Shown: positions 1 through 7,124, counted from the stretch's first letter. The stretch is DNA of 9,717 bases from Ilumatobacteraceae bacterium (GCA_019090765.1 JAHRVJ010000091.1:1-9717); one strand, 5' to 3'. Numbers and translations: made by a program. Notes: generated by a model from the letters alone, not told the origin.

Positions 1-1
1 A

Positions 2-898
2 CCAGGCGTGGGGGAGGTGCTCATCGATGTCGAGGCGGTAGGACTGGCCTTTCCGGACGTGTTGCAGTGCCGAGGTGAGTATCAAGTCAAGTCGGGGCCC
101 GGCTACACCCCAGGAGGTGAGCTCGTCGGCCGGGTGGCCGCTCTTGGCGATGGGGTCGAGTCGTTGGTGATTGGGCAGCGCGTCGTATTTCTTGGCAGCG
201 GGGGACTGGCTGAACAGGTGACCCAACCGGCCGCTGCGGTATTCCCGATTCCCGACGACGTGAGTTCGGAAACTGCCGCGGCGATTCCGATCAACTACTG
301 CACCACCCTGTATGCGCTCCACGAGCGGGCACAGCTTCAGAGTGGTGAATGGGTGCTGATCACGGGTGCGGCGGGCGGCACTGGGACTGCTGCAATTCAG
401 CTGGCGCGGGCGGCAGGCGCGAAGACCGTGGCGATCGTCGGTGGCGAACAGAAGGCTCAACTGGTGTCTGATTTGGGAGCCGACGTCGTGATCGACCACC
501 GGGTGACTCCGAACTGGGTTGATGAGGTTCGCGCTGCCACTGGTGGCGGAGTCGACGTCGCCTACGACCCCGTTGGTGGAGACACCTTCCATCAAGTTCG
601 GCGTTGCATGAACTGGGGTGGCCGGTTGCTCGTGATTGGGTTCGTTGCTGGGATCCCCGAAGTCAAGACCAACCACGCGCTTCTCAAGAGCTACTCGATT
701 GTCGGCGTGCACTGGGGAGCGTCGCTCGCTCGTCGACCCGACTCGCTTGTCGAGCAGATGACGACGCTGCTCGCCATGGCCGCTGACGGAATTGTCGATC
801 CGCCGCTATATCCGCTGTATGCGTTCGAAGATGCGGCGGCTGCGCTACAGGACCTGGCCGACCGCAAGACCTATGGCAAGGTTGTGGTGCGGTTGTAG
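2..898 (+). CDS. NADPH:quinone oxidoreductase-like protein (MDR superfamily), 5' truncated by window edge
   Basis: The frame is open from base 2. The first GTG at 8 is not the real start, because the residues before it (P-G) continue the usual PGPGEVL motif of the family, so about 20-30 N-terminal residues lie outside the window. A GroES-like domain comes first (GEVLIDVEAVGL, then FPDVL, then PGGELVGRV). A Rossmann domain follows, with the nucleotide-binding motif GAAGGTGTAAIQLA near residue 120 and a V-D-V-A-Y-D-P-V-G-G strand-turn near 190. No structural-zinc cysteine cluster is visible, which fits the zinc-independent quinone oxidoreductase/enoyl reductase branch. The family reduces quinones or conjugated enones with NADPH in the cytoplasm; the substrate here is unknown. 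The position usually occupied by Asn in the VGxNFPD motif is Ala. The gene ends at a TAG 48 bp before dinB. Confidence 0.88.
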   Translation, partial: PGVGEVLIDVEAVGLAFPDVLQCRGEYQVKSGPGYTPGGELVGRVAALGDGVESLVIGQRVVFLGSGGLAEQVTQPAAAVFPIPDDVSSETAAAIPINYCTTLYALHERAQLQSGEWVLITGAAGGTGTAAIQLARAAGAKTVAIVGGEQKAQLVSDLGADVVIDHRVTPNWVDEVRAATGGGVDVAYDPVGGDTFHQVRRCMNWGGRLLVIGFVAGIPEVKTNHALLKSYSIVGVHWGASLARRPDSLVEQMTTLLAMAADGIVDPPLYPLYAFEDAAAALQDLADRKTYGKVVVRL

Positions 899-946
899 GA
901 GCAATGCTCAAGCTCGACTGATATTCGACTTGCATCCCGGCACCGA

Positions 947-2179
947 ATGCACGAACATAAGTTCGTGAGACTTGACCAACTCGGAACGAGACGGTCGGCA
1001 TCGATTCTGCATGCCGACCTCGACTCGTTCTACGCGTCGGTGGAGCAGCGTGACAATCCCCAGCTCCAAGGAAAGACTGTCGCTGTCGGAGGCGGCGGGG
1101 TGATCCTCGCGGCGAGCTACGAGGCCAAGCGGCTCGGAGTCAGAACGCCGATGCCTGGCTATCAGGCTCGCCGATTGTGCCCCGGCCTCATCATGCTTCC
1201 TCCCCGCTTCGAGGCATACACCGCGGCCAGCCGCGACGTGTTTGAGATCTTCAACAATACGACGCCACTCGTCGAGGGCATCTCGGTTGACGAAGCCTTC
1301 CTTGATGTCGCGGGCCTGGGACGGCTGTCCGGCACGCCGGTCGAAGTAGCGCAGCAGCTGCGGGCTGAGGTTCGCAAGGATGTCGGTCTCGCGATAACCG
1401 TCGGCGTGGCCCGCACAAAATTCCTAGCCAAGGTCGCGAGCGGAGTCGGTAAACCCGACGGGCTGCTCCTCGTGGAACCAGATGGCGAACTCGACTTCCT
1501 CCACCCGCTGCCCGTCGAGCGTTTGTGGGGTGTTGGCGCAGTCACCGCCGCCAAGCTGAATGCTCGGGGCATTTCCACTGTTGGAGAGGTGGCCGAGATG
1601 CCGCTAGCTGCGCTTGACTCGATCGTTGGTGCTGGGATGGCTCGCCAACTACACGCGTTGGCAAACAACCATGATCCGCGCGTCGTTGAGGTCGGTCGGC
1701 GCCGCGGATCGATCGGCTCCCAGCAAGCGCTTGGGCGCAGGTCGAGATCACATGCAGAGATCGAGGTAGTGCTCTCGGGTCTCGTTGATCGGATCGCACG
1801 AAGAATGCGTCGCGCGAATCGCGTCGGCCGCACCGTCGTGCTGCGGCTGCGTTTCGACGACTTCTCGCGCGCGACACGGTCGCATTCGATGCCAGCCTGC
1901 ACTTCGTCCAGCGCCCCGATTCAAGCCATCAGTACGAATCTGCTTGCGATGGCGTGGCCAACAATCGAGGAGCGCGGGCTCACCCTGATCGGCGTCGCTG
2001 TAAGCAATCTACGCAACGAATATGCGGTGCAGCTCGCCTTGCCATTTGAGCGTATTGAGGCCGAGCAGCTAGATACTGCGATCGATGATGTACGCGATCG
2101 CTTCGGCGGTTCTGCGCTCACTTGGGCATCCACGATCGGCAATGACGCCGACTTCAGTGTGCCGATGCTGAGTGACTGA
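947..2179 (+). CDS. dinB: DNA polymerase IV (Y-family translesion polymerase)
   Basis: This is a 410-residue error-prone polymerase that copies past DNA lesions. Counted from ATG 947, the palm motif HADLDSFYASVE carries metal ligand D24, with Tyr29 at the steric-gate position. SYEAK is at 57-61, and the second acidic motif SVDEAFLDV carries D115 and E116. A thumb helix-hairpin-helix region (LWGVGAVTAAKLNARGI) is near 193-209, and the little-finger domain runs from about 250 to 358. The tail has a clamp-binding motif QLALPF at 362-367, so the protein should reach forks through the beta sliding clamp. The length is somewhat above the usual 350-400. The start is uncertain: neither ATG 947 nor the in-frame GTG 965 has a good Shine-Dalgarno sequence, and a LexA box overlaps the first codons. 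The polymerase core begins at about residue 19, so both starts give a complete enzyme. Damage-inducible control is inferred from the box. The gene is convergent with the acyl-CoA dehydrogenase, with a 20 bp gap. Confidence 0.95.
   Translation: MHEHKFVRLDQLGTRRSASILHADLDSFYASVEQRDNPQLQGKTVAVGGGGVILAASYEAKRLGVRTPMPGYQARRLCPGLIMLPPRFEAYTAASRDVFEIFNNTTPLVEGISVDEAFLDVAGLGRLSGTPVEVAQQLRAEVRKDVGLAITVGVARTKFLAKVASGVGKPDGLLLVEPDGELDFLHPLPVERLWGVGAVTAAKLNARGISTVGEVAEMPLAALDSIVGAGMARQLHALANNHDPRVVEVGRRRGSIGSQQALGRRSRSHAEIEVVLSGLVDRIARRMRRANRVGRTVVLRLRFDDFSRATRSHSMPACTSSSAPIQAISTNLLAMAWPTIEERGLTLIGVAVSNLRNEYAVQLALPFERIEAEQLDTAIDDVRDRFGGSALTWASTIGNDADFSVPMLSD
951..966. promoter_or_regulatory. LexA (SOS) box at dinB
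   Basis: The sequence ACGAACATAAGTTCGT has perfect 6-bp arms (ACGAAC/GTTCGT) around a 4-bp spacer. It matches the CGAAC-N4-GTTCG type of LexA operator known from Gram-positive bacteria, including actinobacteria. It lies just inside the dinB frame, covering codons 2-7 if ATG 947 is used and ending on the in-frame GTG at 965. Its position next to an SOS-type polymerase supports real function. Confidence 0.8.
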
Positions 2180-2199
2180 CCAGAGGGCCCCGTGCAGCG

Positions 2200-3306
2200 T
2201 CAGCGTGGTTCTCGGGGGAGACCGAGAACGCGTTCGCCAAGGATGTTGCGCATGATGTTTGAGGTGCCACCCATAATTGTGTAACCGGGTGCGTAGACGA
2301 TCCCGTGGGTGACCTCACCCCAGAGAGTCGCGTCGGCGCCGAGCGATTGGGCAACGAAGTTAGCGACGCGAATCTCATGTTCGGTGCAGAAGCACTTTGT
2401 TGCCGCAGAGAAGCCCTTTGGTGCCTGTCGGAGAACCTCACGGATCACCAGAATCCGTCCGATTCTGTAGCCCATTTCGATGGCTGCGATCTGCTGTCGA
2501 ACCAGAGGGTCGGAACGGTCGGCTCGCTCGAAGGCGATTTCATACAACGCCCGATTTGAAACAAGCCGGTCGATGCCGCCACGTTCGTGTTCGAGTTGAG
2601 CCATCGTTTGTTTGAAGGCGCTGCCTTCGACCCCGACAAGATTGGCGACTGGCACGCGCACGTCGCTGAACCACACTTCGCAGAAATGGCGATTCGTGGT
2701 CATGTCCGTGATCGGGCGGACCTCGATCCCCGGCGTGTCCATCGGGACGATGATCTCGCTGATCCCGCGATGTGGCGGCCCTTCTGTATCGGTGCGGCAG
2801 ATGAGGTAGCAGTAGTCGGCCAGCTCGCCGAAGCTGGTCCAAATTTTCTGTCCGTCGATGACGAACTCGTCGCCGTCGCGCCTCGCTGTCGTGGTGAGCG
2901 ATGCGAGATCGGATCCGGCGTCTGGCTCCGACATCCCGATACACCATGTTGACTCGCCAGCGAGTATCCCGGGAAGAAACTCGGCTTGTTGATCGGCAGT
3001 GCCGTAGTTGATCAGTGTCGGCCCCATTTGCCGGTCGGCAAACCAGATCGCGGCGATCGGCGCACCCGCTGAAATGAGCTCCTCACCAACGATCAGGCGG
3101 TTGATCGGGGGCTGTCCACCGCCGCCGTATTCTGGCGACCACGTCATCCCAATCCAGCCGTGACCCGCCATCTCTTTGGCGAAGTCCCTCGAGAAGCCGT
3201 TGATCCAGGAGTCGTTGGAGCGACCGTACTGTTCAACCGCAGCTGTCGCGACGTCGCGAGCTCGTTGACGAAGGGTGGTTTGTTCGGGCGTCCAGGCGAA
3301 GTCCAT
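2200..3306 (-). CDS. Acyl-CoA dehydrogenase (FadE-type flavoprotein)
   Basis: This 368-residue enzyme should oxidise an acyl-CoA to the 2-enoyl-CoA using FAD and pass electrons to electron-transfer flavoprotein. The N-terminal helical domain starts MDFAWTPEQ. The middle domain has the family signature WCIGMSEPDAGSDL at 121-134 and IDGQKIWTSF at 150-159. The C-terminal helical domain ends GGTSNIMRNILGERVLGLPR (346-365), the usual FAD/dimer-contact tail. The residue equal to the MCAD catalytic Glu376, just before GTS, is Gly346. Glu241 in the LEHERGG helix lines up with the alternative base used by isovaleryl-CoA dehydrogenase (Glu254), so the enzyme may still be active. The open frame runs upstream to 3495, but ATG 3306 gives the normal family N-terminus and has TACGCT 8 nt upstream, a leaderless layout. 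The substrate is unknown; branched-chain or steroid side-chain acyl-CoAs are possible. Confidence 0.93.
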   Translation of the reverse strand: MDFAWTPEQTTLRQRARDVATAAVEQYGRSNDSWINGFSRDFAKEMAGHGWIGMTWSPEYGGGGQPPINRLIVGEELISAGAPIAAIWFADRQMGPTLINYGTADQQAEFLPGILAGESTWCIGMSEPDAGSDLASLTTTARRDGDEFVIDGQKIWTSFGELADYCYLICRTDTEGPPHRGISEIIVPMDTPGIEVRPITDMTTNRHFCEVWFSDVRVPVANLVGVEGSAFKQTMAQLEHERGGIDRLVSNRALYEIAFERADRSDPLVRQQIAAIEMGYRIGRILVIREVLRQAPKGFSAATKCFCTEHEIRVANFVAQSLGADATLWGEVTHGIVYAPGYTIMGGTSNIMRNILGERVLGLPREPR

Positions 3307-3314
3307 TACCGGTG

Positions 3315-3320
3315 AGCGTA
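3315..3320 (-). promoter_or_regulatory. -10 element for leaderless acyl-CoA dehydrogenase transcript
   Basis: On the minus strand TACGCT fits the actinobacterial -10 pattern TANNNT and ends 8 nt before ATG 3306. Transcription would start at or next to the start codon. No Shine-Dalgarno sequence precedes this ATG. The same spacing is found at two other genes in the window. Confidence 0.45.
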
Positions 3321-3338
3321 GGGCCTGGGTTGTCCGTG

Positions 3339-3348
3339 GGGTTAACCC
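3339..3348. promoter_or_regulatory. GGGTTAACCC palindrome, possible operator
   Basis: This is a perfect 10-bp palindrome centred at 3343.5. If the acyl-CoA dehydrogenase mRNA starts near 3308, the palindrome is centred on its -35 region, where a repressor would block RNA polymerase. No known regulator can be assigned. A palindrome of this length could also occur by chance. Confidence 0.3.
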
Positions 3349-3373
3349 GCCACGATGTGGTGTTCGCAATCGC

Positions 3374-3402
3374 TTGCTAGGGTTGTAGACAAGTTGTATA
3401 CA
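3374..3402 (+). promoter_or_regulatory. Candidate promoter of isocitrate dehydrogenase
   Basis: TTGCTA at 3374-3379 and TATACA at 3397-3402 are separated by 17 bp. Each matches the sigma-70-type consensus at 4 of 6 positions. The -10 ends in A rather than the usual T, which weakens the call. The predicted start near 3409 would leave a 5' leader of roughly 65 nt before ATG 3476. The tandem palindromes at 3383-3403 fill the spacer and the -10. Confidence 0.35.
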
Positions 3403-3403
3403 A
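3383..3403. promoter_or_regulatory. Two tandem TTGT-NN-ACAA operators
   Basis: TTGTAGACAA (3383-3392) and TTGTATACAA (3394-3403) are separated by one base, so their centres are 11 bp apart, about one helical turn. The TTGT/ACAA arms are perfect in both, and the second site is a fully perfect palindrome. The half-sites resemble those of some GntR-family regulators (TNGT...ACNA), but no regulator is encoded nearby. The sites lie between the divergent acyl-CoA dehydrogenase and isocitrate dehydrogenase genes and could affect either. Confidence 0.5.
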
Positions 3404-3466
3404 GTGTCGGTACATTTGTCTGCACATGACGCTTGTCGCCAACCCGCTCCACTCCCTTCGACTAAC

Positions 3467-3470
3467 AGGA
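3467..3470 (+). promoter_or_regulatory. Ribosome binding site fixing the isocitrate dehydrogenase start
   Basis: AGGA lies 5 nt before ATG 3476. It supports this ATG over the upstream in-frame GTG at 3404, which lies at the edge of the operator pair and would add 24 residues that do not look like the family N-terminus. Confidence 0.7.
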
Positions 3471-3475
3471 ACTCC

Positions 3476-5701
3476 ATGACCTCCTCCAAGATCATTTACA
3501 CCCACACCGATGAGGCTCCTGCCCTCGCGACGTACTCCTTCCTTCCGATTATTGAGGCATTCGCGGGCGCCGCGGGGATTGCGATGGAGACTCGTGATGT
3601 GTCCCTCGCCGGACGTGCGTTGGCGCACTTTCCTGAGCGGCTCACGGCCGAGCAGCGCGTGGGTGACGATCTTGCCGAACTTGGTGAACTCGCACTCACG
3701 CCCGAGGCGAACATCATCAAGCTGCCCAACATCAGTGCTTCGGTACCACAGATGAAGGCTGCAATTGCCGAACTTCAAGCTCAGGGGTATGACCTTCCCG
3801 ACTACCCCGACGAGCCTTCGACTCCAGAGGAGGTCGAGGTGAAGGCCCGTTACGGAAAGGTGATGGGCTCGGCGGTCAACCCCGTATTGCGTCAGGGAAA
3901 TTCCGATCGTCGTGCGCCGAAGGCCGTCAAGGAATACGCGAAGAAGAACCCACATTCGATGGGTGCTTGGTCTCCCAACTCGAAGACCAATGTCGTCACG
4001 ATGGGTGACGGCGATTTCTTTTCCAACGAACAATCGCTGACCGTCGAGGCCGCCGGAGCTGCACGGATCGAGCATGTTGCCGAAGATGGCACCACGACCA
4101 TTCTCAAAGAGTCGGTGCCGCTACTGGCCGGGGAAATCATCGACTCCAGCGTGATGGACGTCGCTAAGTTGCGAGCGTTCCTCGCCGCTCAGATTGCCCA
4201 GGCCAAGCGAGACGGTGTGCTTTTCTCGATCCATATGAAGGCGACGATGATGAAGGTCTCCGACCCGATCATCTTCGGTCATGCGGTCGAGGTGTATTTC
4301 GCCGACGTCTTCGCCAAGCACGCCGAAGTGCTCGCCGATGCTGGTGCAGACGCGAAGAACGGCTGGGCTGACGTGCTGCGTGCAGTCGAGTCGCTTCCCA
4401 GCGACAAACGCGAAGCTGTCGAAGCCGACATTGCCGCGGCGCTGGAGAACGGTCCGGACCTGGCGATGGTCGATTCTGATCGTGGCATCACGAACCTCCA
4501 CGTTCCGAGTGATGTCATCGTTGATGCGTCGATGCCGGCGATGATCCGCACATCAGGTCAAATGTGGAACAAGGCGGGCGAATTGCAGGACACGATGGCG
4601 ACGATTCCCGACAGCAGCTATGCCGGGGTCTTTCAAGCGGTGATCGACGATTGCCGGGCCAATGGTGCGTTCGACCCATCAACCATGGGAACTGTGCCGA
4701 ATGTGGGCTTGATGGCTCAGAAGGCTGAGGAATACGGCAGCCACGACAAGACTTTCGAAATGGCCAATGCGGGCACAGTCAAGGTGGTCGATGCCGCGTC
4801 AGGCGTAACGCTGATGGAGCAGCCGGTAGGCCAGGGCGACGTCTTCCGCATGTGTCAGGTGAAAGACGAGCCGATTCGTGATTGGGTTCGCCTCGCCGTG
4901 GAGCGTGCTCGTGCCACGGGTTCGCCAGCGGTGTTCTGGCTTGATGAGAGTCGTGCTCACGATGCTCAACTGATTGCCAAGGTGCAGCAGTACCTGCCCG
5001 GCCACGACACCAGTGGCCTGCAGATTGAGATCATGGCACCCGCAGCTGCGACGGTGTTCACGATTGCTCGTTGCCGTGAGGGCGAAGACACGATCTCGGT
5101 AACCGGCAACGTCCTGCGTGATTACCTCACCGACCTATTCCCGATCCTTGAGTTGGGAACGAGCGCCAAGATGCTCTCAGTGGTGCCGCTTCTCAATGGC
5201 GGTGGACTGTTCGAAACTGGGGCCGGAGGTTCGGCGCCGAAACACGTTCAGCAGTTGCTGAAGGAGAACTACCTTCGCTGGGATTCATTGGGTGAGTTCC
5301 TGGCGCTTGCGGTGTCGTTCGAACACCTTGCCAAGGTGACCGGAAACAAGTCGGCCCAGTTGCTGGCCGACGCGCTCGACACTGCCACAGGGCTGTTGCT
5401 TGAGAATGGCAAGTCGCCAGCACGGCGGCTGGGTCAGATCGACAACCGTGGCAGCCATTTCTACATTGCGCTCTACTGGGCGCAGGCGCTCGCCAGCCAG
5501 ACCGCGGATACGAAGCTGGCGTCAACCTTCGCACCCCTGGCGGCCACCTTGGCTGAGAACGAGCAGGAAATCGTCGACGAACTCCTCGCCGTGCAAGGCA
5601 AACCAGTCGAGATCGGCGGCTACTACGCTCCCGACCCGGTCAAAGTCGAAGCGATCATGCGACCCAGCGCTACTTTCAACGCAGCCCTAACCACCCTCTG
5701 A
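3476..5701 (+). CDS. icd: Monomeric NADP-dependent isocitrate dehydrogenase
   Basis: This 741-residue enzyme should convert isocitrate and NADP+ to 2-oxoglutarate, CO2 and NADPH in the cytoplasm, as part of the TCA cycle. The length is exactly that expected for the large single-chain IDH family, which is unrelated in sequence layout to the usual 400-residue dimeric enzyme. From ATG 3476 the substrate motif GSAVNPVLRQGNSDRR gives S132, N135, R139 and R145. K255 (HMKATMMK), D350 (VIVDASM) and Y420 (EEYGSHDKTF) fall at the positions known from the Azotobacter enzyme. The second metal pair is D549 and D553 (LRDYLTD), shifted by one residue. H590, R601 and R650/R651 match the NADP-binding residues. 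No catalytic residue appears to be lost. The stop TGA is also the first part of hairpin 1, and citrate synthase ends convergently 111 bp downstream. Confidence 0.97.
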   Translation: MTSSKIIYTHTDEAPALATYSFLPIIEAFAGAAGIAMETRDVSLAGRALAHFPERLTAEQRVGDDLAELGELALTPEANIIKLPNISASVPQMKAAIAELQAQGYDLPDYPDEPSTPEEVEVKARYGKVMGSAVNPVLRQGNSDRRAPKAVKEYAKKNPHSMGAWSPNSKTNVVTMGDGDFFSNEQSLTVEAAGAARIEHVAEDGTTTILKESVPLLAGEIIDSSVMDVAKLRAFLAAQIAQAKRDGVLFSIHMKATMMKVSDPIIFGHAVEVYFADVFAKHAEVLADAGADAKNGWADVLRAVESLPSDKREAVEADIAAALENGPDLAMVDSDRGITNLHVPSDVIVDASMPAMIRTSGQMWNKAGELQDTMATIPDSSYAGVFQAVIDDCRANGAFDPSTMGTVPNVGLMAQKAEEYGSHDKTFEMANAGTVKVVDAASGVTLMEQPVGQGDVFRMCQVKDEPIRDWVRLAVERARATGSPAVFWLDESRAHDAQLIAKVQQYLPGHDTSGLQIEIMAPAAATVFTIARCREGEDTISVTGNVLRDYLTDLFPILELGTSAKMLSVVPLLNGGGLFETGAGGSAPKHVQQLLKENYLRWDSLGEFLALAVSFEHLAKVTGNKSAQLLADALDTATGLLLENGKSPARRLGQIDNRGSHFYIALYWAQALASQTADTKLASTFAPLAATLAENEQEIVDELLAVQGKPVEIGGYYAPDPVKVEAIMRPSATFNAALTTL

Positions 5702-5805
5702 TGAGTTTCCGCGCGAGCGGGTCGCGCTGAAACTCATCGCAGATCCGGGTCGACTCTCTCTGATGAGTTTCCGCGCGACCAGGTCGCGCTGAAACTCATC
5801 GCAGA
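5698..5805. repeat. Tandem pair of near-identical 46-nt palindromic units
   Basis: Unit 1 is 5698-5743 and unit 2 is 5760-5805, a 62-nt period. They agree at 44 of 46 positions, and both differences are in the loop. Each unit folds as a 10-bp arm GATGAGTTTC/GAAACTCATC, one C-T mismatch, then a 6-bp arm GCGCGA/TCGCGC around a 5-nt loop (GCGGG in unit 1, CCAGG in unit 2). The mismatch sits at the same place in both units. Unit 1 starts in the isocitrate dehydrogenase stop codon, and unit 2 ends 7 bp from the citrate synthase stop codon. No T-run follows on either strand, so these are not classic intrinsic terminators. They could act as a bidirectional terminator or mRNA-end protector, or be copies of a dispersed REP-like element. 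Confidence 0.9.
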
Positions 5806-5812
5806 GCTTGGG

Positions 5813-7078
5813 TTAACGGTTGTCGAGGGCGACGTAGTCGCGCTTGTCGGGTCCGGAGTACCACTGGCGAGGACGCGAGATGCGCTGCGCCGGATCGTTG
5901 AGGTGCTCCTGCCAGTGCGCCAGCCACCCCGACATGCGAGGGATTGCGAACAGCACGGTGAACATCTCTTTCGGGAAGTTCAAGGCCTGGTAGATGAGAC
6001 CCGAGTAGAAGTCCACGTTCGGGTACAACTTGCGGTCAATGAAGTACGAGTCTGAAAGGGCCGTTTCCTCAAGCGCCAAAGCGACGTCGAGCAGCGGGTT
6101 CTTGCCGGTCACTTCGAACACGTCGTAGGCGGCCTTCTTGATGATGACTGCCCGCGGGTCGTAGTTCTTGTACACCCGGTGGCCGAAGCCCATCAGGCGT
6201 CCTTCGCCAGCCTTCACCGATTCGACGAATGCGGGAACGTTCTCGATCGAACCGATGTCAGTAAGCATGCGGATCACGGCCTCGTTGGCGCCGCCGTGCA
6301 GCGGGCCGTAGAGGGCAGCGGCAGCGCCAGCGGCCGCCGAGTAGGGGTCAGCGTGGCTGGAGCCGATGATGCGCATCGCGGTGGTGCCGCAATTTTGCTC
6401 GTGGTCGGCGTGCAGGATGAACAGCACTTCCATCGCTCGCTCAAGGCGTGGGTCTACTTCGTAGTCGCCGACCTTCCACATCATGTTGAGGAAGTTGGCG
6501 GGGTACGACAGGTTGTTGTCTGGCAGGTTGAACGGCAGCCCGACGGAGAACCGGTAACACATGGCGGCGATAGTCGGCGCCTTCGCGATCAGCCTAAGAA
6601 TCTGACGATTACGGGCCTCAGGGTCTTCGACGTCTTTGGATCCCCCATAGAAGGTTCCAAGCGCAGCCACGGCTGAAATGAACATCCCCATCGGGTGAGC
6701 GCTGAAGTGAAAGCCATCGACGAAACGCTTACGCATGTTCTCGTGGATGAACGTGTGATGGGTGACATCGTCGACCCATCCGCTCAGCTGCTCGGAGTTA
6801 GGAAGCTCGCCGTTGAGTAGCAGGTAGGCAACTTCGAGGTATGTCGACTTCTCGGCGAGTTGCTCGATCGGGTAGCCGCCGTAGCGCAGAATGCCAGCCC
6901 CACCATCGAGATAGGTGATATCGGACTTGCAGGACGCCGTTGACAAATATGCAGGGTCGTAGCAATAGAGCGATGGATCTAGCTCCCGGAGTGCAGACGA
7001 CGGAAACACGCCGCCTTCGATCGGGACGGTGACCGTCTTGCCGGTCCGGTCGTCGGTGATTGTGATTGTTTCGGGCAC
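5813..7078 (-). CDS. gltA: Citrate synthase (hexameric, type II-like)
   Basis: This 421-residue enzyme should condense acetyl-CoA with oxaloacetate to citrate, the entry step of the TCA cycle. A short N-terminal beta domain (1-50, TITDDRTGKTVTVPI) is typical of the GltA type found in Gram-negative bacteria and actinobacteria. The large domain has LHADHEQNCGTT at 222-233, PLHGGANEA at 259-267 with catalytic His261, GFGHRVYKNYDPRA at 297-310 with His300, and NVDFYSG at 354-360 with catalytic Asp356. All active-site residues are present. The start is GTG at 7078, preceded by AGAGGAA with a 6-nt gap. The C-terminus is complete (stop TAA at 5813-5815). The gene lies downstream of the carboxyltransferase in the same direction, but a 126-bp gap with a promoter candidate and a hairpin suggests separate transcription. 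Confidence 0.97.
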   Translation of the reverse strand: MPETITITDDRTGKTVTVPIEGGVFPSSALRELDPSLYCYDPAYLSTASCKSDITYLDGGAGILRYGGYPIEQLAEKSTYLEVAYLLLNGELPNSEQLSGWVDDVTHHTFIHENMRKRFVDGFHFSAHPMGMFISAVAALGTFYGGSKDVEDPEARNRQILRLIAKAPTIAAMCYRFSVGLPFNLPDNNLSYPANFLNMMWKVGDYEVDPRLERAMEVLFILHADHEQNCGTTAMRIIGSSHADPYSAAAGAAAALYGPLHGGANEAVIRMLTDIGSIENVPAFVESVKAGEGRLMGFGHRVYKNYDPRAVIIKKAAYDVFEVTGKNPLLDVALALEETALSDSYFIDRKLYPNVDFYSGLIYQALNFPKEMFTVLFAIPRMSGWLAHWQEHLNDPAQRISRPRQWYSGPDKRDYVALDNR

Positions 7079-7084
7079 GTGGCT

Positions 7085-7088
7085 TCCT
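7085..7088 (-). promoter_or_regulatory. Ribosome binding site fixing the gltA GTG start
   Basis: On the minus strand AGGA, within AGAGGAA, lies 6 nt before the GTG at 7078. It supports GTG as the true start, since no ATG is close by. Confidence 0.65.
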
Positions 7089-7124
7089 CTCGCGGCGCGA
7101 AGATCGTCATTGCTGACGGATTGG

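Noticed and set aside
958..963. TAAGTT as a -10 element for dinB
   Set aside because: It would start transcription near 970, downstream of both usable start codons, and no in-frame ATG, GTG or TTG follows before the polymerase core.
1162..1902. Long minus-strand open frame (246 codons) opposite dinB
   Set aside because: It is rich in Arg, Ser, Thr and Ala with no domain, and dinB on the other strand is clearly coding, so this is a GC-driven shadow.
3404..3475. Upstream GTG start for isocitrate dehydrogenase
   Set aside because: It lies at the edge of the operator pair and lacks a ribosome site. ATG 3476 has AGGA and places S132, N135, R139, R145, K255 and D350 at family numbering.
3307..3495. 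N-terminal extension of the acyl-CoA dehydrogenase frame up to 3495
   Set aside because: The extra 63 residues do not resemble the family, they cross the divergent control region and overlap the isocitrate dehydrogenase start, and MDFAWTPEQ at 3306 is a normal family N-terminus.
5698..5805. Intrinsic (Rho-independent) terminators
   Set aside because: The stems are strong, but no T-run follows either hairpin on either strand, so only a non-classical termination role remains possible.
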